From Blautia sp. (GTDB lineage: Bacteria > Bacillota > Clostridia > Lachnospirales > Lachnospiraceae): DNA of 13,771 bases. Positions 6,140-12,938 of this stretch are shown piece by piece. The notes beneath the pieces were generated by a model, which had not been told where the DNA came from, ran no database searches, and was given only the letters and a program-made list of their open reading frames with translations. The position numbers were made by a program, and so were the translations under genes. The number at the start of each line of letters is the position of its first letter. Position 1 is the first letter of the stretch. The stretch covers positions 1 to 13,771 of the forward strand of contig JAFWDX010000209.1 of assembly GCA_017515945.1 (NCBI GenBank), written 5' to 3'.

Positions 6140-6174
6140 GGGGATGAGTCAAGGAACCTGTCCCCGTGACTCAT
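6140..6174. repeat. REP-like palindrome
   Basis: ATGAGTCA (6144-6151) and TGACTCAT (6167-6174) form an 8-bp stem around AGGAACCTGTCCCCG. A competing GGGG/CCCC pairing uses 6140-6143. Palindromes containing GGGGACAGGTTCC next to a short repeated word are common as dispersed REP-type elements in clostridia (from memory). It sits between the divergent murI and deacetylase promoters and could also serve as a terminator-like structure. Confidence 0.5.
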
Positions 6175-6204
6175 TCTGTGAATTGACAAATATTGTCGAA
6201 AAGG

Positions 6205-6233
6205 TGGAATTTTTATTTCAGATTAGGTATAAT
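6205..6233 (+). promoter_or_regulatory. Promoter of the first deacetylase gene
   Basis: A perfect TATAAT -10 box (6228-6233) is preceded at 17 bp by a poor -35 box, TGGAAT. A consensus TTGACA at 6183-6188 is too far upstream to pair with this -10. Transcription should begin near 6240. Confidence 0.55.
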
Positions 6234-6273
6234 AAAATGCCATAAAGGGAGGTGCGCTTCGCGCACAGTAAAA

Positions 6274-7866
6274 ATGGGGGTATGTTGTATGAAAAACAGA
6301 AAACCGAGGCTGCTGACAGCAGGACTGGCGCTCACGCTGGCGTTAAGTACGGGCGGGAGCATGGCTGTTGCCGCAAGTGATACACCGGACAGGGAAATGT
6401 TTGCCGACAAGGCAGCGGAAAAGATCAAATCCATCCATGCGGATTCAGCCGCATCGGAATCAGATCAGCTCGATACAGGGGAATCTGCAGAGACGACAGA
6501 GACGGAGAACGCAGAACAGCCTGAAACAGACGACTCAGATCAATCGGAGACAGCCGGCTCAGAGCAGGAAGAGGCAGATGCTGCAGAGACCGAAAGCGCA
6601 GAGCAGGAAGATCCGGAGCCTGAGGGGCAGGAAGAACCGGCACCGAAGGGAACAACGTCCGAACTGACTGAAGAAGCAGTAGCCGCCTTGCGTAAGGCTA
6701 ATGACCTGGTCGTCCAGTATTCTTACGGAAAAGCGATCGCCGAGCTCAAAGCGGTTGAAAATTATTCGGATTTTATTCAGATCAATGAAGCCATCAAAAG
6801 CTATCAGAAGATGCGTGATGCCTGTGTGGAATATCCGTTGGAGGAGATCACACATATCTTTTTTCATACATTGATTTACGATACATCTAAGGCGTTTGAC
6901 GATGATTATACTGCCGCAGGCTATAATCAGGTCATGACGACCATAAAGGAATTCAGGAAAATCCTGAAATACCTTTACAAGCGGGGCTATGTGCTGGTGA
7001 GTCCTCATGATATGGCCAAGGTCAATGAGGACGGCACCATGAGCCGCGGCAGGATCCTGCTCCCGGAGGGGAAAAAACCGCTTGTTCTTTCCCAGGACGA
7101 TGTGAGCTATTATCATTATATGGACGGTGATGGATTCGCATCCCGCCTGGTTCTGGATGAGAATGGAGAAGTCAAGTGCGAATATATAGAGGACGACGGT
7201 TCCGTTTCGACAGGAGATTATGACCTGGTGCCGATCCTGGACGCTTTTGTGAAAGAGCATCCGGATTTTTCCTATCACGGACGCAAAGGCATCCTTGCCA
7301 TGACCGGTTATAACGGTGTGCTGGGATACAGGACAGATGCGGCTTACCGGACCGGCGAAGAGCTGGATGAAAATCAGATCGATTTTCTGAATGCACATCC
7401 GGATTTTGATTTTGACGAAGAGGTCCGCCAGGCACGCGCCGTGGCGGATGCCATGAAAGCGAATGGCTGGGAGTTCGCCAGCCATACCTGGGGGCACAGA
7501 AATGCCACGACATCAAGCGCCGCGGAGCTCAGAGAGGACAATGAACGATACGAAAACAGCGTTGTTCCGGTCCTCGGTAAAACGGATATGATCATCTTTG
7601 CTTTTGGCGCGGATATCGGGAACTGGGATGAATACTCCTGGGATAATCCCAAATTCGCATATTACAAGAGCGCAGGATATAATTATTACTGCAACGTGGA
7701 TTCCAGCCGGTACTGGGTCCAGATCACGCCGGACTTTTTCAGACAGGGACGGCGCAATCTGGACGGATACAGGATGTATTACAATCCTGAAATGCTTTCG
7801 GATCTGTTCAATGTTAAGAAAGTATGGGACAAATCCCGTCCGACTCCGGTTGAACCCATGGGCTGA
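6274..7866 (+). CDS. Secreted polysaccharide deacetylase-like protein (atypical NodB)
   Basis: The protein has a signal peptide (basic MKNRKPR, a hydrophobic stretch, then a likely cut after AVAA). A Ser/Glu/Asp-rich linker covers about residues 52-120 counted from the ATG at 6289. A helical region (about 125-260) and a NodB-type domain (about 262-520) follow. The metal-site Asp motif reads LSQDDV (268-273) instead of the usual TFDDG. The second motif, HTWGH (399-403), is intact. The usual RxPYG motif is replaced by FAFGADIG (437-444). It may act on wall or capsule polysaccharide outside the cell, but activity is uncertain. Two in-frame starts are possible: 6289 with GGGGG in front, or 6274 with a strong AAAGGGAGG site separated from it by a 15-nt hairpin. 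The products differ by five residues. Confidence 0.82.
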   Translation: MGVCCMKNRKPRLLTAGLALTLALSTGGSMAVAASDTPDREMFADKAAEKIKSIHADSAASESDQLDTGESAETTETENAEQPETDDSDQSETAGSEQEEADAAETESAEQEDPEPEGQEEPAPKGTTSELTEEAVAALRKANDLVVQYSYGKAIAELKAVENYSDFIQINEAIKSYQKMRDACVEYPLEEITHIFFHTLIYDTSKAFDDDYTAAGYNQVMTTIKEFRKILKYLYKRGYVLVSPHDMAKVNEDGTMSRGRILLPEGKKPLVLSQDDVSYYHYMDGDGFASRLVLDENGEVKCEYIEDDGSVSTGDYDLVPILDAFVKEHPDFSYHGRKGILAMTGYNGVLGYRTDAAYRTGEELDENQIDFLNAHPDFDFDEEVRQARAVADAMKANGWEFASHTWGHRNATTSSAAELREDNERYENSVVPVLGKTDMIIFAFGADIGNWDEYSWDNPKFAYYKSAGYNYYCNVDSSRYWVQITPDFFRQGRRNLDGYRMYYNPEMLSDLFNVKKVWDKSRPTPVEPMG

Positions 7867-7872
7867 AATTAT

Positions 7873-8000
7873 GTTACTGTGAAGGAGTGTAACTGTTCAG
7901 TCAGTATCACGCATTTACTGTGACGCCGCAGGCGTGTCCTGGCAGGTGTGTGGGATAAATAGTTGAACAGCCACGAAGGAGCTTTTGACTGAACAGTTAC
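7873..8000. mobile_element. MITE-like element, copy 4 (internally deleted), with adjoining end fragment
   Basis: The element at 7889-8000 (112 bp) has perfect ends GTAACTGTTCAGTCA and TGACTGAACAGTTAC. It lacks the large second hairpin of copies 1-3. Just before it, GTTACTGTGAAGGAG (7873-7887) repeats the inner part of an end module, suggesting two modules fused or nested. The flanking octamers do not match. It occupies nearly all of the gap between the deacetylase gene and the lipoprotein gene. Its right end carries an outward TTGACT that could act as a -35 box for the gene at 8026, but no good -10 follows. Confidence 0.8.
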
Positions 8001-8025
8001 AGATTTTGAATGGGAGGCACCGATA

Positions 8026-9153
8026 TTGAAAAAAGAGGTTTATAAAACCTTTATCCTGTGCAGCATTGCGATGACCCTGACGATGGCTGGTACAGGCTGC
8101 GCGAATCCTTTCGGAGACGGAAACATTCCGGTCAGCAGCCTCACTACGGATGACGGCAGCGGGGCACAGAGCGATGACCCGGAAGCATCAGAGGATGTGC
8201 CGCAGGCGGAACGGCTGGTCACGGTCAGTGATCCTTCAGAGCTTGTGCATCTGGGCAGATATCAGGGTCTGGTTCTGCAGAAGCCTTCTGTGTCAGATGA
8301 AGATGTGGAAGCCGAGATCCGGAACAGACTTGCGGTACAGATCCCGGCCTCACAGGAGGCAGAGGCTGCTGTACAGGAGTCCGATACCGTGGTCATTAAC
8401 TATGTCGGGACGATCGGCTCCGGTACGTTTGAAGGAAGCGTTGCCAACAATTACCGCCTGGTGATCGGCAGCGATGAGATGCAGGAGGGCTTTGAGGAAG
8501 CCCTGATCGGCATGAAGACCGGGGAGACCCGTTCATTTACCCTGCCTGTCCGGACGCAGGACGGCGAGGTGGATGCGGTTTACCGGGTAACTTTACAGGC
8601 GATCATAAGGGAAGCGGAGTTTACGGATGAATGGGCACAGGCACAGGGAGCCGGTTCCGCACAGGAATACAGAGACGAGGTCAGGAAGGAGCTGGAGGAC
8701 GGGATCGACATGGAAGCCGCATTGAGAAATGACGCATGGCAGCGGATCCTGTCTCAGAGCACGATATCCCAGTTCCCGGACAGAGACCTGACACTGGCTG
8801 AAGAGGAATATGAACAGATTGTAGCCGGTTATGCAGAAGAAGCAGATATGACGCTCACGGACTTTCTTGCTTCGCAGGGGATCGACGAAGATACCTACGA
8901 ATCCATGCAGCTGACCTACGCCAAAGAAAAGGTGCTTCAGAACGTGATCGTTCAGACGATCCTGGATCAGGAGGGTCTCACGCTGGAAAGTGAGTCCGTA
9001 AAATCAGCCATGGAAACGATTGCACTGGAGTCCGGATTTAAGGACAGTGAAAAGCTGATCGAGAGTGTGGGCAGAACGCGGGTCATGGAAGCGGCCGCTT
9101 TGCGGGTGGTTCAGGATCTGGCGGTGGCAGCAGCTTCTTCTTCAGCATCCTGA
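8026..9153 (+). CDS. Lipoprotein peptidyl-prolyl isomerase, FKBP / trigger-factor-like
   Basis: A 375-residue protein with a lipoprotein-type signal (MKKEVYKTFILCSIAMTLTM, then AGTGC with C25 as the likely lipidated cysteine; the -3 residue is atypical). An Asp/Ser/Glu-rich spacer follows. The FKBP-like domain at about 117-195 has DTVVINYVGTI, FEGSVANNYRLVIGS and GFEEALIGMKTGETRSFTLP. A helical C-terminal part (about 198-368) resembles the trigger factor C-domain. The ribosome-binding N-domain of true trigger factor is absent, so this is an extracytoplasmic foldase analogous in role to PrsA rather than a Tig protein. The start is TTG at 8026 with GGGAGG eight bases upstream; no in-frame ATG fits the signal peptide. 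Its neighbours on both sides are exported deacetylases, plausible clients. Confidence 0.87.
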   Translation: MKKEVYKTFILCSIAMTLTMAGTGCANPFGDGNIPVSSLTTDDGSGAQSDDPEASEDVPQAERLVTVSDPSELVHLGRYQGLVLQKPSVSDEDVEAEIRNRLAVQIPASQEAEAAVQESDTVVINYVGTIGSGTFEGSVANNYRLVIGSDEMQEGFEEALIGMKTGETRSFTLPVRTQDGEVDAVYRVTLQAIIREAEFTDEWAQAQGAGSAQEYRDEVRKELEDGIDMEAALRNDAWQRILSQSTISQFPDRDLTLAEEEYEQIVAGYAEEADMTLTDFLASQGIDEDTYESMQLTYAKEKVLQNVIVQTILDQEGLTLESESVKSAMETIALESGFKDSEKLIESVGRTRVMEAAALRVVQDLAVAAASSSAS

Positions 9154-9240
9154 GTTTTTATTTGAGGAGGATCACGCAGACATCGGCCGAGGCACGGAAG
9201 TGCCCGCCTATGATCTGACGGGAAGGGTGAACGAGAAAAG

Positions 9241-10671
9241 ATGGACAAACGAACTCTGCGTGAAAGGCGGCGCAGAAAACAGCTTCAGCTCAGACGTCGG
9301 AAGATGATCCGGCTGGGGATATACGGAGCCGGGGCATTGCTGCTGGCTGTTTTTGTGATACGCGGCGTGATCCGGCCGATTGTCAACAGGATCGTACGGC
9401 AGGGGGCAGCTGATGAAGAAGCAGTGCAGACGCAGGTTTCTCTGGCAGATCCGGATGCGGCGGTGCGTCAGCCTCTCAAGGGAGTGGCGGATCTGGCAAA
9501 GCTGACGGTCATGACATCCGGATGGCATGAGGATGAGTCCGGCAGATGGTACCAGAATCCGGATGGAACATATTTTTCAGGCGGATTCCAGAGTATCGAC
9601 GGCGTGCAGTACTTTTTTGATCCCTCCGGATATGCGGTGACAGGCTGGATGACCCGCGGCGCAAAAGACTATTATTTTAATGATGACGGATCCTATAATC
9701 CGAACAAGCAAAGACCGGTCATGGCCCTGACCTTTGACGACGGACCCGGAGAATATACGGACAGGCTGCTGGACTGCCTGGAGGCGAATAATGCCCATGC
9801 GACCTTCTTTATGCTGGGTGAGCTGGTGAATGAATATCCGGATACGGTCAAACGTATGCTTGAGCTGGGCTGCGAACTGGGCAATCATTCCTGGGACCAT
9901 GAGGATCAGACGACGCTGAGCCTGGATGCGGTTGAAAAACAGTTCTCCGATACAGACAATGCGCTGCAATCCGTCTGCGGTCAGAAGGCCACTGTCGCCA
10001 GGGCCCCATATGGCGCGTATACGGACGAGATCATTGCCACAGTCGGAAAACCCTTCTTCCTATGGTCACTCGATTCCCTGGACTGGGAGTACAGGGATGC
10101 GGAGCTTGACTATGAGGCGATCATGAATGATCCCACGCTCGGAGACGGTACAATCATCCTGATGCATGACATACATGAACCGTCAGTAGAGTGCGCGGTC
10201 CGTTTGATCCCTGACCTGATCGAGATGGGATATAAGCTGGTCACGGTCAGCGAACTGGCTGAAATAAAGAATGTCCGCCTGGAAAATGCGTCCTACTCCG
10301 ATTTCTGGGAATCCTCTCTGATCTCCGGACTGGTTCCCGGCTACAAGGGAGACGCGATGAGTGCCCTGCCCCAGACTCAGGATGTGATCACGGATTCGGC
10401 CGCAGGCACGGATGAATCCGAGGACGATCCGGAGAGTGAGAAGACGGCCGCTGATTACGAAAATGAACTTTTCGCCAGCGAGAGTGCCAATCCCGGGGGG
10501 ACATCGTCCTCTTCCTTCTCCTCGGGCGACGGAGAAGATACGGAGGATGCAGATTACTCGGATGGCGACGAAGAAGATTCCGGTGAGGACGCTGAATCTG
10601 AAGAGAATTATGATGATGAAGAATATTATGAAGAGGAGTACGACGAAGAATACGATGGCGAAGACTATTGA
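9241..10671 (+). CDS. Membrane-anchored polysaccharide deacetylase with wall-binding repeats
   Basis: A 476-residue protein in five parts: an Arg/Lys-rich cytoplasmic start (1-24), one transmembrane helix (about 25-44), choline-binding-type aromatic repeats (about 94-152, with GWHEDESGRWYQNPDGTYFS and GVQYFFDPSGYAVTGW), a NodB domain (about 158-345), and a very acidic tail (380-476). The catalytic set is complete: TFDDG (164-168), HSWDH (216-220), RAPYG (254-258), DSLDW (278-282) and LMHD (307-310). It should remove N-acetyl groups from peptidoglycan or another surface glycan outside the membrane. The ATG at 9241 has AAGGGTGA about eleven bases upstream, and an in-frame stop at 9211 excludes a longer protein. 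It lies 87 bp after the foldase gene and 46 bp before glgB, probably one operon. Confidence 0.92.
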   Translation: MDKRTLRERRRRKQLQLRRRKMIRLGIYGAGALLLAVFVIRGVIRPIVNRIVRQGAADEEAVQTQVSLADPDAAVRQPLKGVADLAKLTVMTSGWHEDESGRWYQNPDGTYFSGGFQSIDGVQYFFDPSGYAVTGWMTRGAKDYYFNDDGSYNPNKQRPVMALTFDDGPGEYTDRLLDCLEANNAHATFFMLGELVNEYPDTVKRMLELGCELGNHSWDHEDQTTLSLDAVEKQFSDTDNALQSVCGQKATVARAPYGAYTDEIIATVGKPFFLWSLDSLDWEYRDAELDYEAIMNDPTLGDGTIILMHDIHEPSVECAVRLIPDLIEMGYKLVTVSELAEIKNVRLENASYSDFWESSLISGLVPGYKGDAMSALPQTQDVITDSAAGTDESEDDPESEKTAADYENELFASESANPGGTSSSSFSSGDGEDTEDADYSDGDEEDSGEDAESEENYDDEEYYEEEYDEEYDGEDY

Positions 10672-10717
10672 AGAACCGGTTAACAACCAGGAGGTACCGG
10701 AAAAGGAGGAAAGTGGC

Positions 10718-12702
10718 ATGGCCCGTAAAATTCATTTTTCAGAATATGATCAGTATCTGTTTGGCAGAGGCACCCATTATGAGATCTATGAAAAACTCGG
10801 TGCCCATCCGACGAGAGAGGATGGGGAGGATGGCGTATACTTTGCCGTGTGGGCGCCGAATGCGCGGTATGTGGCCGTGATCGGTGAGTTTAACGGGTGG
10901 GATACACAGGCAGATCCTCTGGAAAAGGTCGGCCCGATCGGTGTGTTTGAGACTTTTGTTCCAGGCGCCCGGGTCGGACAGCTGTACAAGTTTTTCATCG
11001 TCGGCATGCATGGGGAAGAACTGTTCAAAGCGGATCCGTACGGGTATGAGTGTGAAAGAAGACCGGGAACCGCTTCCAGGATCGCAGATATCAACGATTT
11101 TTCCTGGACTGACGAGGAGTGGGTCACGGAGCGCCAGAAGTTTGATGAGAAAAAAGACGCGATGGCAATCTATGAGGTTCATCCGGGTTCCTGGATGAAG
11201 CATCCCTGGGCGGCCGATAACGAAGAAGGGTTCTACAATTACCGTGAGCTGGCGGCCCGCCTGACCAAATATGTCAAGGACATGGGATATACGCATGTTG
11301 AGCTGATGGGCATCGCGGAGCATCCCTTTGACGGCTCCTGGGGATATCAGGTGACCGGCTATTATGCCCCGACGTCCCGCTATGGCTCCGCCCGCGATTT
11401 CAAATATTTTGTCAACTATCTGCACAGAAACAAGATCGGCGTGATCCTGGACTGGGTTCCCGCGCATTTCCCCAAGGATGCCCACGGACTGGCCAATTTT
11501 GACGGCACGGCGGTGTACGAGCACGAGGATCCCAGACAGGGCGAGCATCCCGACTGGGGTACCAAGATCTTCAACTATGGGCGCCCGGAGGTCAAAACTT
11601 CCTGATCGCCAATGCGCTGTTCTGGATCGAGCAGTTCCACATCGACGGACTGAGAGTGGACGCGGTCGCATCCATGCTCTATCTGGATTACGGAAAGCGC
11701 GATGGACAGTGGGTGGCAAACAAATACGGCGGAAATGAAAATCTCGAGGCTATCGAGTTCTTTAAGCACCTGAATTCCTGCCTGCTCGGACGCAACCATG
11801 GCACAGTCATGATCGCCGAGGAATCCACGGCCTGGCCCAAGGTGACAGGCAAGCCGGAGGAGGACGGACTCGGATTCTCCCTCAAGTGGAATATGGGCTG
11901 GATGAACGATTTCCTTGAGTACATGAAGCTGGATCCATATTTCCGTAAATTCAACCACAACAAGATGACCTTCTCCATGACTTACGCGTACAGTGAGAAG
12001 TATATCCTGGTGCTGTCCCATGATGAGGTTGTGCATCTCAAATGTTCCATGATCAACAAGATGCCCGGAGAACTGGAGGAGAAGTTCCATAACCTCAAGG
12101 TCGGGTATACATTCATGTTCGGCCATCCGGGTAAAAAGCTCCTGTTTATGGGACAGGATTTCGGACAGCTCCGTGAGTGGAGTGAAGAGCGCGAGATTGA
12201 CTGGTTCCTGCTTGAGGAGAAGGATCATGCCCGCCTGCAGTCCTTTGTAAGGGACCTGCTCACCATGTATAGAAAATACCCCGCTCTGTACGCCATGGAT
12301 ACAGATACCGAAGGGTTTGAGTGGATCAATGCGGACGACTGTGACAGAAGCATCTTCAGCTTTGTCCGTAAAGCGCCTAAGCAGCTTGCGGATGCCAAAG
12401 AAAAGGATAAAGAGAAAGACAAGGCGGCTCAGCCCCTGAATGCCAAAGCCGGCGGCAAGAAAAAAGCAAAGAGTGCGAAGAAAACAGAAAATCTGCTGTT
12501 CGTCTGCAACTTTACTCCTGTCAATCGTCCGGATTACCGTGTCGGCGTACCTGCGGCAGGGACGTATACACAGATCTTTGACGAGACAGGCCTGCTCAAG
12601 AACAAGCCTAAATTCCGCGCGGTGGAGAGTGAATGCGACAACAGACCCTATTCCTTTGATTATCCTCTCCCGGCCTACGGCGTGGCAGTTTTCACATATT
12701 GA
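10718..12702 (+). pseudogene. glgB: 1,4-alpha-glucan branching enzyme, split by a one-base frameshift
   Basis: The enzyme makes alpha-1,6 branches in glycogen. The 5' part (10718-11605) encodes the CBM48 domain and start of the barrel, up to IFNYGRPEVK. Then GTCAAAACTTCCTGA gives a stop where the family pattern requires NFLIANALFW. One A is missing at 11594-11597; restoring it joins the parts into 661 residues. In restored numbering the GH13 sites are present: DWVPAHFPKD (D245), GLRVDAVASM (nucleophile D315), IAEES (acid/base E368) and LSHDEVVH (D436). The C-terminal beta domain contains an unusual Lys/Ala-rich insert at about 553-590. The start has AAAGGAGG nine bases upstream. Both parts look otherwise intact, so this is a very recent mutation or a sequence error. 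Confidence 0.9.
11594..11597 (+). other. Frameshift site in glgB
   Basis: Four A stand where five are needed for GTC AAA AAC TTC. Upstream frame: VKTS then stop. Downstream frame: NFLIANALFW, continuing to 12702. Confidence 0.85.
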
Positions 12703-12703
12703 T

Positions 12704-12726
12704 CCAGGGACGCACGTCCTCTTTTG
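12704..12726 (+). terminator. Weak terminator after glgB
   Basis: A short stem GGGAC-GCAC-GTCCT (one G-T pair) is followed by CTTTTG just after the glgB stop. The stem is only five base pairs, so termination may be partial. Confidence 0.4.
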
Positions 12727-12739
12727 TGGGTAATGGCGC

Positions 12740-12768
12740 TTGTTTTTTTTGAAGTACAGGTATATAAT
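12740..12768 (+). promoter_or_regulatory. Promoter upstream of the CobW-like gene
   Basis: TTGTTT (12740-12745), a 17-bp spacer and a perfect TATAAT (12763-12768). Transcription should begin near 12775, giving a leader of about 165 nt before the GTPase gene. Confidence 0.72.
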
Positions 12769-12774
12769 CATCGA

Positions 12775-12880
12775 TAAAGTTCAGGATACGCAGGAGACAG
12801 TCCTCCTTGTTTCCTGAACGGCATGGATGAATTGCCAGATGAGTGAATGAACCAGGGGGCTCTCGGAGCCCCCTGGTTAT
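12775..12880 (+). ncRNA. Structured leader or small RNA ending in a 12-bp hairpin
   Basis: Downstream of the promoter, GTTCAGGA (12779-12786) pairs perfectly with TCCTGAAC (12812-12819), enclosing an inner AGGAG/CTCCT hairpin. After 30 nt comes a perfect 12-bp hairpin (AACCAGGGGGCT 12850-12861 with AGCCCCCTGGTT 12867-12878). It is followed by ATTGTACGTTATTG, which is T-containing but not a true U-tract. This could be an attenuation leader for the downstream GTPase or a separate RNA of about 105 nt. It matches no riboswitch class I can recognise; I looked for cobalamin and NiCo motifs and did not find them. Confidence 0.45.
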
Positions 12881-12938
12881 TGTACGTTATTGTGCTGCCT
12901 GACCTGACGCGGTCGGCGGGAAAGGAAGTGTATCTGAA

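Noticed and set aside
7985..8013. Promoter formed by the TTGACT in the right end of copy 4
   Set aside because: The -35 match is good, but no convincing -10 box follows at 16-18 bp, so it is mentioned only in the element entry.
8026..9153. True trigger factor (tig)
   Set aside because: The ribosome-binding N-domain is missing and a lipoprotein-type signal peptide is present, so it is an exported FKBP-type protein.
11585..11610. Programmed -1 frameshift in glgB
   Set aside because: TCAAAAC is a poor slippery site in the zero frame, four A are too few for typical transcriptional slippage, and branching enzymes are not known to use frameshifting. A mutation or sequence error is simpler.
11575..12771. 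398-codon minus-strand open frame across glgB, and others at 10739-11719 and 6559-7497
   Set aside because: They lie antisense to clearly recognisable proteins, show no family motifs, and have no ribosome binding sites or promoters.
12770..12880. Known cobalamin or NiCo riboswitch before the CobW-like gene
   Set aside because: I could not find the conserved blocks of either class. The region is reported only as an unassigned structured leader.
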